From Prauserella flavalba (GTDB lineage: Bacteria; Actinomycetota; Actinomycetes; Mycobacteriales; Pseudonocardiaceae): a DNA stretch of 64,000 nucleotides. Positions 18,884 to 27,302 of the stretch are shown here, piece by piece. Position 1 is the stretch's first letter; the number at the start of each line of letters is the position of its first letter. The position numbers and the translations under genes were made by a program. The stretch spans positions 1,612,001 through 1,676,000 of the forward strand of contig NZ_MASU01000005.1 of NCBI RefSeq assembly GCF_003202235.1, given 5' to 3'. Below the pieces are notes generated by a model. The model made no database searches, was not told the DNA's origin, and saw only the letters and a program-made list of their open reading frames with translations.

Positions 18884-19756
18884 TCAGTCACCGCGCGTGT
18901 CCGGCGCCATGACGCGCCAGACCTCCTCCATCACCTCGGCGGCCCGGTCGCCACGGCGGAAACTCGTGGTCAGCTGCAGTGCCACGAGCAGTGCGAGCTG
19001 GGTCATCGGCCCGGCCATCACGTCGCGCTCGGCGACGGGCGGCGCGGTGCCGGTGACGAGTGTGAGATCGGCGACGGCGCTCAGCGGGGCCCGCGCGAAA
19101 CCGGTCACGGCGATCACCGTGGCACCCGCTTTCCGCGCCGCCTCGGCCGCCCGCACCGTCAGCTCGTTGGAGCCGCTGGAACTCACGGCGACGCACACGT
19201 CCTCGCCGCCCAGCATCCGCGCCGAGACCCGTTGCAGGATCGAGTCCTGAGGGGCCTGCACGGCGCAACCCGCGGTGGTGAACCGCAGTGCCGCGGCCTG
19301 AGCGGGGAACGACGAACCCCCGTTGCCGACGAACAGCAGCATGCGGGCGCCCGCGAGCACGTCGGCCGCCGCCCGCAGCGCCCTCGGCTCCACGGTGCTC
19401 ATTCCCTCCGCGATCACCGCACTCACCGTCGCGAAGACACCCGCCGCGACAGCCTCCGGCGGATCACCCGGACCGAAGTCCGGGTTCACCGGCTGGACCC
19501 CGGCGCCGACATCCTTCGCGAGCAGCAACCGCAACTGCTGAAACCCACGGAAGCCCAGGTGCTGGCACGCCCGGACCGTGGTCGCCGAGGACGTGCTCGC
19601 GGCCGCGGCCAGATCGGCGACCGACCAGTCGATCACCTCTGTCGGCCTGGCCAGCACGACCTCGGCGACACGCTGTTCGCTGGGAAGCAGCGACGGCAAC
19701 GCGGCCCTGATCCGGGCGAGTGTGCTCCCGGTCTGCTGCTCGGGCAAGTCATCCAC
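18884..19756 (-). CDS. RpiR/MurR-family regulator with SIS domain
   Basis: A 290-residue regulator. The N-terminal HTH ('LPSEQRVAEVVLARPTEVIDWSVADLA') is followed by 'SSATTVRACQHLGFRGFQQLRLLLA', diagnostic of RpiR. The C-terminal SIS domain binds phosphosugars ('FVGNGGSSFPA', 'VAVSSSGSNELTV'). GTG 19756 is the chosen start. It is encoded immediately upstream of the phosphatase-containing ABC operon on the same strand, which fits sensing of a phosphorylated intermediate derived from the imported compound. Confidence 0.92.
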   Translation of the reverse strand: MDDLPEQQTGSTLARIRAALPSLLPSEQRVAEVVLARPTEVIDWSVADLAAAASTSSATTVRACQHLGFRGFQQLRLLLAKDVGAGVQPVNPDFGPGDPPEAVAAGVFATVSAVIAEGMSTVEPRALRAAADVLAGARMLLFVGNGGSSFPAQAAALRFTTAGCAVQAPQDSILQRVSARMLGGEDVCVAVSSSGSNELTVRAAEAARKAGATVIAVTGFARAPLSAVADLTLVTGTAPPVAERDVMAGPMTQLALLVALQLTTSFRRGDRAAEVMEEVWRVMAPDTRGD

Positions 19757-19892
19757 GGCCTATGCATACCATCCACGTCCTCGTCAGGTACCGCTCCCGG
19801 CACGGTCGGTCAGGCCGACGGTGAGTTCGGGCGCAGACGGCGCACCGATGGTCCCCCTGTTCGACGCACCGGCCGGTGAAGGTGACCGGGTC

Positions 19893-20174
19893 CTAACCGG
19901 ACCGGTGGCTTGTCGCGTCTCCAGGCGTCGACGATGGCATGCGCCCAGTCGGTGACGCGCCCGGGGAGGCCGTCGGCGGGAACGTGCCGTCCACGGCGAC
20001 GTCGGACGGCCTCGGGCGAACCTGCGCCGCGGTGGCGGCGGCCTGGCAGGCCCGTTCCGTGAACCGGGTGGCCGCGGCATGACCTCCGTCGAGGCAGGCG
20101 TGCAGCGTGGCCCAGGGCCGGGCCGTGGCGTCCTCCGGCAGGCGGCGGGCTCCGCATTCGGGCCAACGGGTCAC
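19893..20174 (-). CDS. Uncertain small ORF, possibly frameshifted
   Basis: GTG 20174 follows a strong RBS (GGAGG, spacing 5) just after the small membrane protein gene. The first ~60 codons (starting MTRWPECGARRLPEDA) look protein-like. After about residue 65 the more protein-like reading ('LPGRVTDWAHAIVDAWRRD') moves to another frame, suggesting a frameshift or a decayed gene. I do not recognise the family. The rest of the interval 19757-20185 shows nothing else. Confidence 0.3.
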   Translation of the reverse strand: MTRWPECGARRLPEDATARPWATLHACLDGGHAAATRFTERACQAAATAAQVRPRPSDVAVDGTFPPTASPGASPTGRMPSSTPGDATSHRSG

Positions 20175-20185
20175 GTGCACCTCCG

Positions 20186-20440
20186 TCAGGACTCGGTGCC
20201 CTGGCTGGTCTTCGGCATGAGGTAGCCGCTGATGAAGGCGACGAGGCCGAAGACCACGGCGGCGGTGATGCTGGGTGTCAGCAGGGCCTGGGATGCCCAG
20301 CTGACCCAGCCGGGCCGCATGAGGACGACACCGGCGAGCTGCGTGCCGACCAGGATTGTGGCGAGGGCCAGAAACACGAGCAGGGTCGTGACGAACGCTG
20401 CCCGGCAGACGGTCCTCGCCCGGTTCAGGGTGGTGGTCAT
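20186..20440 (-). CDS. Small two-helix membrane protein next to a DctM-like permease
   Basis: An 84-residue protein with two predicted membrane helices ('AAFVTTLLVFLALATILVG' and 'SITAAVVFGLVAFISGY') separated by a short loop. ATG 20440 has the RBS AAAGGAACC. It begins 27 bp after the stop of the DctM-like permease gene. TRAP transporters have a small four-helix DctQ subunit; this one is shorter and not clearly homologous, so an accessory subunit is only suggested by position. Confidence 0.7.
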   Translation of the reverse strand: MTTTLNRARTVCRAAFVTTLLVFLALATILVGTQLAGVVLMRPGWVSWASQALLTPSITAAVVFGLVAFISGYLMPKTSQGTES

Positions 20441-20467
20441 GGCGGTTCCTTTCGCGTCGGGGCGGGG

Positions 20468-21811
20468 TCAGGAGAGGACGGGCAGCACGCCCCAGGCGAT
20501 CAGGCAGCCGATGAGCATGATCGGGACCATGTAGTAGGCGATCAGGGGCAGGAAGGTCTTCTCCGGTTTGGCGCCGGTGAGCCCGGCCGCGACGAAGATC
20601 GAGCCCGAGGCCGGGGGCGAGGCGCCCTCGGTGGAGGCGAACACGAGGATCGCGGTGACGGCCAGTACCGGGTCGACGCCGACCGAGACCAGCGCGAACA
20701 GGGAGACCTGCCCCACGGCAGTGAGCGTGGCCGTGGAGGACAGCGGCCCGGCGACGACCGCGACGAGAACTCCTACCAGCAGCGCCATCACGTACTTGTT
20801 CAGCTGGAAGTCGGCCAGGATGGCATCGATGTCGCCGGCGAGCCCGAGCTCGCTGAGGATGCCGCTGGCGGCGACGGCGAAGAACAGCAGGGCGCCGATG
20901 CTCGTGAAGCGGGGCATCGCCTCCGCGAGCCATCCGGCCCAGGCCCGGGTACCGCGTGGGAGCTCGCGGCGGCCCACGAGCAGGGCGAGCGCGGTGACCA
21001 GTACCGGGATCCAGGTCAGGATCGAGATGTCCTCAATGGACTCCCCCAGCGGGCTCGAGGTGGTCAGGAAGTCCGCGAGCGGACCGACCGTGAGCGCGAT
21101 GGGGACGAGGGCTCCAAGCACGATGATCAGGGCGGTTCCGCCCTCGCGCAGCACGCGCCGCAGCGGCTGGAGTTCCTCGTCGGGCGCGCGCTGGATGCGG
21201 TCCCGCCTGACGAAGTAGGCGACGAGCAACACGCGCCAGACGACCTGGTAGATACCGGCGCACAGCAGGGCGAGGTAGATCTGGCCGGTGGTGACCATCG
21301 AGCCGGCGAAGCCGATCATGATGACCATGGAGGCGCTCGGCGGTAGCGCGGCGCCGAGACCACCGTTGCCGGCCAGGACGGTGGCGCTGCGTTCCGGGCT
21401 CCAGCCGGTCCGCACCATCCAGGGCCCGGTGAAGGCCCCGGTCGCGGCCGTGTTGCCGGAGTTGGATCCGGACAGCGCGCCCATGACGGCGGAGCCCGCG
21501 GTGTCGACGAGCGCCGGACCTCCCCTGACCCTGCCGACGAGGGAGTTCAGGATCGCCAGCAGCTTGTGGATGAGGCCGGTGCGGTCGACGACGTAGGCCA
21601 TGAACACGAACGCCAGCGCCGCGTAGAGCACCTCCTCGTCGAGTGCGCCGCGCAGGCCGCCGAGCAGCGCCTCCGGCGCGTCTGCTCCGGCGAACGCCGC
21701 GGTGGTGAGGAGGCCGAGCAGCATGGCCTCGCCCATGTTCCGTTTGAAGACGACGTTCCAGACGATGATCACGGCGATGAACGCGCCGAGCGCGATGAGT
21801 GCGGCGGGCAT
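20468..21811 (-). CDS. DctM-like TRAP-type large permease
   Basis: A 447-residue polytopic protein with about 11-12 hydrophobic segments. The two central signatures of DctM/TRAP large permeases are visible: 'MGALSGSNSGNTAATGAF' followed by 'NGGLGAALPPSASMVIM', and a second re-entrant-like segment 'ASTEGASPPASGSIFVAAGL'. ATG 21811 is preceded by AGGGGA. No TRAP binding protein is encoded nearby. Context with an RraA-fusion enzyme and an IclR regulator suggests import of a hydroxy- or oxo-acid. Confidence 0.8.
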   Translation of the reverse strand: MPAALIALGAFIAVIIVWNVVFKRNMGEAMLLGLLTTAAFAGADAPEALLGGLRGALDEEVLYAALAFVFMAYVVDRTGLIHKLLAILNSLVGRVRGGPALVDTAGSAVMGALSGSNSGNTAATGAFTGPWMVRTGWSPERSATVLAGNGGLGAALPPSASMVIMIGFAGSMVTTGQIYLALLCAGIYQVVWRVLLVAYFVRRDRIQRAPDEELQPLRRVLREGGTALIIVLGALVPIALTVGPLADFLTTSSPLGESIEDISILTWIPVLVTALALLVGRRELPRGTRAWAGWLAEAMPRFTSIGALLFFAVAASGILSELGLAGDIDAILADFQLNKYVMALLVGVLVAVVAGPLSSTATLTAVGQVSLFALVSVGVDPVLAVTAILVFASTEGASPPASGSIFVAAGLTGAKPEKTFLPLIAYYMVPIMLIGCLIAWGVLPVLS

Positions 21812-21860
21812 GGGGATTCCCCTCTGCGGCGGTGAAGCGGGGTGGACGGGGGCGGGGTGG

Positions 21861-23216
21861 TCAGCCGGCGCGTTCGCTGAGGATGCGCTCGTACCGGGCG
21901 GCTTCGTCGGCGAGGACGGCGCGGGCGTCGGCGAGGGTGCGTTCGGCGTCGGCCAGTGGCACGACGATGACGCCGTCGGAGTCGGCGACCACGATGTCGC
22001 CGCGATGCACGACGACGCCGCCGACGGAGACGTCGGTGCCGATCCGGTAGGGACCCGCCTTGTAGGGACCGGCGGGCGATGCGCCCACCGCCCACACCGG
22101 GAAGCCCGCCTCGCGCAGGGCGCCCACGTCGCGCACGGCACCGTCGATGATCATGCCGCGCACTCCGCGGTTGAGTGCGCGGTGTGCGATCAGCTCGCCG
22201 ATCAGCGCCCGCGAGGGGTCACCGCCGCCGTCGACCACCAGGACGTCGCCGGGTCCGGCCACCGTCAGTGCCTGGTGGATGCCCTTGTTGTCGCCGGGGC
22301 GGCACAGCACGGTCAGGGCGCGGCCCGCGAGGCGCGCGTCCGGCCACATGGTGCGTACCCGAGGATCGACCACGCCGAGCCGGTCGCGGGCGTCGCCGAT
22401 GGCCGCGGTGGGCACCTCGGCGTAGGCGGCCAGCAGCCGCTCCAGGTCGCGTGCGGGCTCGGCACTGAGCGCCCGGTGCCGGTTCGCGACCCCGGTGGTG
22501 ACCAGGGGTGAGACACCGAGGGAGGCAAGCAGCTCGGCCGCGGCCTCCGACTCGTGGGCGCGCCGCAGGGCGTGCTTGCGCGTGCCCCGGTCGAGCCGGT
22601 CGAGAGCCTGGTCGCCGCCGATGAGCGCGCCCGAGATCTGCGCGCGGACCCACTCGACCTCGCCTGCGGCGGCACCGGCGTCCATGGCTTCCGTGATCAC
22701 CGCGCCGAGTCCCTTCATGAAGACGGTCCGCAGGATCTTGCGGCGCGAGGCGTCTCCGGGCAACCCGCCGATCGCCTCCACGGGAGCGCCGAGAGCGCGG
22801 AACGCGGACGCCACCGGCTGCGCGGCCGGGCCGGACACGATCAGCGCGGTCCGTGGTCCGAACTGGGGCACCGAGCCGATCACGGCGACGTCGGCGAAGC
22901 GCTCCGCGGCGTCCCCGAGGGCCTCCGCGACGTCCTGTTTCCGTTGCGGTGACGCGGCGTTGAGATCCGCGTACGCGGTCGCGGAGCCGAGGTGCGGTGC
23001 CACCTCGGCGGCCACCTCCACCGCGTGCGCCGCGGTGACCAGGCTGAGCACCAGATCCGCCTCACGCACGGCCTCCACAGCACCGTCGGCCCTGGTGACG
23101 CCGTAGGGCGTCGGGGCGTCCGCCGGGTCGAAGCCCGTGACGGTGGCACCGGTCGCGGCGAAACCCGCCGCGTAGATCGTCCCGGCTTCCCCCAGGCCCA
23201 GCACTGCGATCCTCAT
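21861..23216 (-). CDS. NAD-dependent hydroxyacid dehydrogenase-like domain fused to RraA-like domain
   Basis: A 451-residue fusion. Residues 1-~255 resemble 6-phosphogluconate/beta-hydroxyacid dehydrogenases of the DUF1932 group: 'VLGLGEAGTIYAAGF' dinucleotide fold, 'YADLNAASP' substrate loop and 'KILRTVFMKGLGA' with the catalytic lysine. Residues ~265-451 are an RraA-like domain with 'GELIAHRALNRGVRGMIIDGAVRD', holding the catalytic Arg-Asp of HMG/CHA aldolases and oxaloacetate decarboxylases. The two activities could work in sequence on one hydroxy- or oxo-acid. ATG 23216 follows AAAGGATGG. An IclR-type operator lies at 23228-23242. Confidence 0.9.
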   Translation of the reverse strand: MRIAVLGLGEAGTIYAAGFAATGATVTGFDPADAPTPYGVTRADGAVEAVREADLVLSLVTAAHAVEVAAEVAPHLGSATAYADLNAASPQRKQDVAEALGDAAERFADVAVIGSVPQFGPRTALIVSGPAAQPVASAFRALGAPVEAIGGLPGDASRRKILRTVFMKGLGAVITEAMDAGAAAGEVEWVRAQISGALIGGDQALDRLDRGTRKHALRRAHESEAAAELLASLGVSPLVTTGVANRHRALSAEPARDLERLLAAYAEVPTAAIGDARDRLGVVDPRVRTMWPDARLAGRALTVLCRPGDNKGIHQALTVAGPGDVLVVDGGGDPSRALIGELIAHRALNRGVRGMIIDGAVRDVGALREAGFPVWAVGASPAGPYKAGPYRIGTDVSVGGVVVHRGDIVVADSDGVIVVPLADAERTLADARAVLADEAARYERILSERAG

Positions 23217-23227
23217 CGACCATCCTT

Positions 23228-23242
23228 TATCACTCTATGATA
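23228..23242. promoter_or_regulatory. IclR-type operator 1
   Basis: TATCA-CTCTA-TGATA is a perfect dyad with 5-bp arms and 5-bp spacer, the length typical of IclR-family sites. It lies 11 bp before the start of the dehydrogenase-RraA gene. A related 15-mer lies before the IclR gene. Confidence 0.65.
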
Positions 23243-23317
23243 GCTCAAATCACTTGCTGAGAGTGTTAATCATCCTGCGAGCACAGGTCAAGAGAACGAG
23301 CCAAAGATGAGCGAAGT

Positions 23318-23332
23318 TCTCATACGGTGATA
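23318..23332. promoter_or_regulatory. IclR-type operator 2
   Basis: TCTCA-TACGG-TGATA keeps the same 5-5-5 layout as operator 1 with one mismatched arm position. It ends 12 bp before the ATG of the IclR gene, fitting autorepression. Confidence 0.55.
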
Positions 23333-23344
23333 GAGTTCGGCCTC

Positions 23345-24115
23345 ATGGCCACCGCCAACACCAACAGTCCGATGCGCTCGGTTCACCGCGCGTTCGAAGT
23401 GCTCAAGGTTCTCGAGCTGGCCCAGCAACCGCTCCGGCTGACCGACCTGGCCCAGCGCACCGGACTCCACGTCGCCACCACCCAGCGACTGGTCAACGTC
23501 CTCACCGAGCACGGCTACGCCAGCCGCCACGCCAACGGCTACACCGCGGGGCCCGCGGCGCTGTCCACGGCCCACGCCTTCGCCACCACGAGCCCGCTCC
23601 GCCTCGTCGCCCGGCCCGTGCTCGAGGAGATCGCCACCGCCAGCGGGCTCACCGCCTCGCTCTACGTCCGCGTCCAGGACAACCGTGTCCTCATCGACCG
23701 GGTCGAGGGAGGTCAGCGCCCCCACTACTCGCTGCCCATCGGGGAGCGGCTGCCGCTCTACCCCGGAGCCGCGGGCAAGGTGTTCCTCGCGTGCGACCCC
23801 GGCCACGACCTCGACGCCACCGCGCGGCGACTGCAACCGGTCACCCTCGCCAACGGCACCGTCCTCGACGCCACGGCGATCCGCACCGACCTCGAGGACG
23901 CCCGCGAGCACGGCTTCGCGGTCTCGGCCGACGAACGCCAGTTCGGCACCACCGCCATCGCCGCGCCCATCACCGACGCCGCGGGCCGCACCCTGGGCTC
24001 GCTCGGCCTCAGCGGCGCCACCCATTCCCTCCGCGACGTCCAGAGCACCGCGTTGCCCGCCGACGTCCGCCGCGCGGCCCACACCATCGGCGCCCGCGTC
24101 CCGGCCGCCGGCTGA
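23345..24115 (+). CDS. IclR-family transcriptional regulator
   Basis: A 256-residue regulator. The winged HTH is clear ('SVHRAFEVLKVLEL', 'LTDLAQRTGLHVATTQRLVNVLTEHGYA'), and the C-terminal ligand domain carries 'LPLYPGAAGKVFLA' and 'AAPITDAAGRTLGSLGLSG'. ATG 23345 gives the canonical N-terminus. A GTG at 23327 would place the start inside operator 2. It is divergent from the RraA-fusion/DctM operon, which it most likely controls. No good RBS is seen, so translation may be leaderless. Confidence 0.9.
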   Translation: MATANTNSPMRSVHRAFEVLKVLELAQQPLRLTDLAQRTGLHVATTQRLVNVLTEHGYASRHANGYTAGPAALSTAHAFATTSPLRLVARPVLEEIATASGLTASLYVRVQDNRVLIDRVEGGQRPHYSLPIGERLPLYPGAAGKVFLACDPGHDLDATARRLQPVTLANGTVLDATAIRTDLEDAREHGFAVSADERQFGTTAIAAPITDAAGRTLGSLGLSGATHSLRDVQSTALPADVRRAAHTIGARVPAAG

Positions 24116-24142
24116 ACCCCGAAGCGCACACGTGAAGCCAGT

Positions 24143-24199
24143 CTGCAGTGAAGGCCACCTTGCCTGCGTTGAACGCAGGCAAGGTGGCCTTCACTGCAG
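24143..24199. repeat. Perfect extragenic palindrome, copy 2 (28-bp arms)
   Basis: Arms 24143-24170 and 24172-24199 are perfectly complementary around a single G. The core AAGGCCACCTT and centre GCGTTGAACGC are shared with copy 1. It lies between the convergent IclR and alcohol dehydrogenase genes (28 bp and 40 bp from their stops) and can act as a bidirectional terminator. Confidence 0.88.
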
Positions 24200-24238
24200 T
24201 GTGCGGAGCGGCACTGAGGCAGCGCGGGTTCGGGGAGG

Positions 24239-25198
24239 TCAGAACTCCGCGGTGAGGGCGACCTTGAGGCGGCCGGCGGCGGGCTGGGCGTAGGTCTCGT
24301 ACGCCTCCTGCGCCCGGCTCATCGGGAACACGTGGGTGATGTAGGAGGCCGACAGCTCCGGGTGCTCGTGAACGTAGGCCTCCGCCTCGGCCAGGTAGCG
24401 GCGCCAGTCCACTGTGGTCCCCGCCTGCAGGGTGAGATGCTTGCGGAAGAACGGCCGCATCGGCAGGACGTAGTGGTCCTCGGGCAGGCCGAAGACGAAC
24501 AGGTGTCCGTGCGGGGCGAGCGCGGTGATCGCGTCGGCGACGATCTCCTGCCGGTGACCGATCGCCTCCACGCACACGCTGGGACGTTTGTCGTCGTCCC
24601 AGTCGGTGTCGGCCCACTGCCGGGTGTTCGTGGTGACGAGCTCGTCGACGCCGAACGTGGCGGCGACATCGGAACGGTCGACCCGGTCGACACCGATCAC
24701 ACGGTCGGCGCCCCGGCTCTTGAGCGCGTGGGTGAACAGCAGGCCCAGCGGGCCGAGGCCGAGCACCGCGACCCTGGCGCCCCGCACGTCGGGCATCCGG
24801 TTGAGCGTGCTCAGCGCCGTCGCGACCGGCTGCACGATCGTGGAGCGCACGTCGTCGAGGCCCCCGTCCAGGCGGTGCAGCAACGACGCCGGGTTGATCA
24901 GGTACTCGGCCAGCCCGTGCGAGGTGCGGGCGATGCCCACCACGCGGCATCCCGGGGGCAGCGCGTCCGCACGCGAGGCGACGACCTCCGCGACGATCTC
25001 GTGCAACGGCACGCCCACGTGGCCCGTGTACGGGTTGTCCGGGTCGAGATGCCCCAGGAACTTCGGCACGTCGCTACCGCAGATCGCGCCCGCCTTCAGC
25101 CGCAGCAGCACCTCACCGTCGCGAAGGTCCCCGGCGGTCGGCGCGGGCACCTCCACGCGCTCGAACCGGCCCGGCCCAGGTTGCCGCAGAGCCCACAT
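24239..25198 (-). CDS. Zinc-type alcohol dehydrogenase (MDR family)
   Basis: A 319-residue medium-chain dehydrogenase. The catalytic zinc ligand C40 sits in 'GAICGSD', with H66-E67 in 'VPLHEIVAEV', and the nucleotide fold in 'VAVLGLGPLGLL'. The structural zinc lobe with four cysteines is missing, as in the shorter subgroup of sugar/polyol-type MDR enzymes. ATG 25198 overlaps the preceding stop by one base (TGATG). It is the last gene of the operon beginning at 30019, and should oxidise or reduce a product of the DapA-like and FMN enzymes. Confidence 0.88.
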   Translation of the reverse strand: MWALRQPGPGRFERVEVPAPTAGDLRDGEVLLRLKAGAICGSDVPKFLGHLDPDNPYTGHVGVPLHEIVAEVVASRADALPPGCRVVGIARTSHGLAEYLINPASLLHRLDGGLDDVRSTIVQPVATALSTLNRMPDVRGARVAVLGLGPLGLLFTHALKSRGADRVIGVDRVDRSDVAATFGVDELVTTNTRQWADTDWDDDKRPSVCVEAIGHRQEIVADAITALAPHGHLFVFGLPEDHYVLPMRPFFRKHLTLQAGTTVDWRRYLAEAEAYVHEHPELSASYITHVFPMSRAQEAYETYAQPAAGRLKVALTAEF

Positions 25199-26313
25199 CA
25201 AACCCACTCCCTTTCCCTTACCGGCCACAGAACATCGGTCGTCACCTCGCGCACCGTCGTCACCCCGCACAGCGCCATCGCCATCTCCAGCTCGGTCCGC
25301 AGCACGTCCACGACGTGCCGCACCCCGGCCGCCCCGCCGACCGCGAGCCCGCACAGCGCGGGACGTCCGATCAGGACCGCGCAGGCGCCGAGGGCCAGCG
25401 CCTTCAGCACGTCGGTGCCGCGCCGCACGCCGCCGTCCAGCAACACCGGCACCCTTCCGGCGACGGCGGAGGCCACGTGCGGCAGCGCGTCGATCGCCGC
25501 CGGGGCCGTGTCGAGGTTGCGGCCACCGTGGTTGGACACCCACACCGCGGCCACGCCGAGCTCGACCAGCCGCGCCGCGTCGTCGCCGCGCAGCACCCCC
25601 TTCACCACCACCGGAACCGGACACGCGGCGATCAGGCGAGCCAGGTCCGCCCAGCCGAACCCGGCGTCGAGCGCCGGACGGTGGATGGCTCCTGCCTTCG
25701 GCCGCAGCCCCGCGAGCGCACCGAGCATCGGATACGTCAGACCCTCCGGCAGGTCCAGGCCGTTCCACCGCTGCCGGTTCCGGGTACCGGGGACGGGCGT
25801 GTCCACGGTGACCACCACGGCGCGCGCACCGAGCGCCGCGACGTCCCGGACGATCCGCTCCTGGAACTCCGGGTCGGGCAACGGATTCAGCTGGAACCAC
25901 AATGGACCGTCCGTCGCCGCCGCGATTTCGGCGAACGACGTGGTGCTGTAGCTGCTCACCACATAGGCCGCGCCCGCCTGCGCGGCGCCTTCGGCCGTGG
26001 CGAGTTCGCCTCGGGGGTGGAACAGCCGGTGCGCCCCGGTGGGCGCCAGCATCACCGGGTGCTCCAGCCGGATCCCCGGCACCTCGGCAGACGTGTCGAG
26101 GTGGCGTACATCGGTCAGCACCCTCGGCGCGAGCCGGATGTCGGCGAACCGGCCGGTGTTGGCGCGCAACGTGTGCTCGTCCGCCGCGCCACCCAGCAGG
26201 TAGTCGGCGACCGGCCCGGCGAGCCGCTCCAGCGCGGCGCGTTCGTACTCGCCGAGCGTGCGCGGCCCACTCGCCCCGTGCTCCTCCGGGGCGAGCGGGT
26301 GCACGGGCCTCAC
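25198..26313 (-). CDS. FMN-dependent alpha-hydroxyacid oxidase/dehydrogenase
   Basis: A 371-residue flavoprotein of the glycolate/lactate oxidase and mandelate dehydrogenase family. Visible features: 'TLGEYERAALERLAG', 'LAPTGAHRLFHPRGE', 'VVSSYSTTS', 'KGVLRGDDA' with the FMN-contacting lysine, and the catalytic histidine in 'VSNHGGRNLD', followed by 'LLDGGVRRGTDVLKALALGA'. GTG 26313 overlaps the preceding stop as GTGA. It is expected to oxidise a 2-hydroxyacid to a 2-oxoacid; the acceptor and exact substrate are not visible. Confidence 0.9.
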   Translation of the reverse strand: MRPVHPLAPEEHGASGPRTLGEYERAALERLAGPVADYLLGGAADEHTLRANTGRFADIRLAPRVLTDVRHLDTSAEVPGIRLEHPVMLAPTGAHRLFHPRGELATAEGAAQAGAAYVVSSYSTTSFAEIAAATDGPLWFQLNPLPDPEFQERIVRDVAALGARAVVVTVDTPVPGTRNRQRWNGLDLPEGLTYPMLGALAGLRPKAGAIHRPALDAGFGWADLARLIAACPVPVVVKGVLRGDDAARLVELGVAAVWVSNHGGRNLDTAPAAIDALPHVASAVAGRVPVLLDGGVRRGTDVLKALALGACAVLIGRPALCGLAVGGAAGVRHVVDVLRTELEMAMALCGVTTVREVTTDVLWPVREREWV

Positions 26314-27254
26314 GCGGGGACGCAGGTCAGGCCGGCGTCCTCCAGGATCGTGCGGATCCTGTGCAGGGCCGCGGGATCGTCCACCGGCAGCTTCGGGCGG
26401 CGCGGGTAGCCGCCGGGCTGGCCGAGCAGGTTCATCGCGGCCTTCAGCGTGGGCTGCATGCCGCCGAACGCCCAGTTGTAGCCGTCGGCGCGGGCGCCGA
26501 GCAGGCCGGCCATCAGGTGCTCGAACTTGTCGACGATCTCGATCGCCCTCACCGTGTCGCCCCGCCACGCCGCCTCGAAGAACTCCGGCATCTCCCGGCC
26601 GAGCAGCAGCCCGCTGCCGAAGTGCCCGTCCCCGCCGTAACCGGAGGTGATGAGCGCGAGCCCGAGCCTGCTGAGCAGGTGCCCGAACACGACCAGCCGG
26701 TCGCCGACCCGCTCGATCGTGGCGAGCAACTCGCGGGTGTCCGCAGTGGACTGTTTGATCGCCACGACGTTCGGGATGTCGGCGAGGCGGTCGATCATGC
26801 TCACGCTGATGTTGTGCGCGTTGTCCTGCGGGAAGTTGTAGAGCCACATCGGCAGCTCGGTCGCCGCCGCCACCTCCTCGTAGTAGGCGACGAGCTCGGC
26901 ATCGGTCGGCCGAGCCATCGGCGGCGGCGACGACATCACCGATGCGGCACCGGCGTTCGCGGCGTGCCGGGCCAGCCGGGCCGCGTCGTCGGCCCGCGAG
27001 CAGGAGACGCCGATCGTCAGCGGCACCCGCCCGGCCACGGCCTCCACCGCGACCTCGGCGACCCGCTCGCGCTCCGCCGTCGTCTGCGCGAACCACTCCC
27101 CCGTGCTGCCGTTCACCAGTATCCCGTGCACACCCTCGCCGACCGCGTACTCGATCACCTTGGCGAACGCGGGCTCGTCCAGGCGCCCGTCGGCGGTGAA
27201 CGGCGTCACGGGAGCCGTCCAGTAGCCCTTCCAGTCCACGTCTTTACGGTCCAT
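26310..27254 (-). CDS. DapA-family (dihydrodipicolinate synthase/N-acetylneuraminate lyase) aldolase or dehydratase
   Basis: A 314-residue class I aldolase-superfamily TIM barrel. The Schiff-base lysine is K167 in 'VVAIKQST', the conserved tyrosine Y139 in 'WLYNFP', and the substrate loop 'NGSTGEW' near 50. Genuine DapA usually has 'GTTGE' and sits with lysine genes; here it lies in a catabolic operon, so a lyase, dehydratase or hydratase-aldolase acting on a 2-oxo acid is more likely. The gene overlaps the FMN enzyme gene by 4 bp. Confidence 0.88.
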   Translation of the reverse strand: MDRKDVDWKGYWTAPVTPFTADGRLDEPAFAKVIEYAVGEGVHGILVNGSTGEWFAQTTAERERVAEVAVEAVAGRVPLTIGVSCSRADDAARLARHAANAGAASVMSSPPPMARPTDAELVAYYEEVAAATELPMWLYNFPQDNAHNISVSMIDRLADIPNVVAIKQSTADTRELLATIERVGDRLVVFGHLLSRLGLALITSGYGGDGHFGSGLLLGREMPEFFEAAWRGDTVRAIEIVDKFEHLMAGLLGARADGYNWAFGGMQPTLKAAMNLLGQPGGYPRRPKLPVDDPAALHRIRTILEDAGLTCVPA

Positions 27255-27302
27255 GAAACGAAGATCTCCTGTCTTCTCGTGGTTGTGTCTGTCCGAAGTG
27301 GT

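Noticed and set aside
26310-27254. Genuine lysine-biosynthetic dapA
   Set aside because: The substrate loop is NGSTGEW instead of GTTGE, and the gene sits in an import and oxidation operon.
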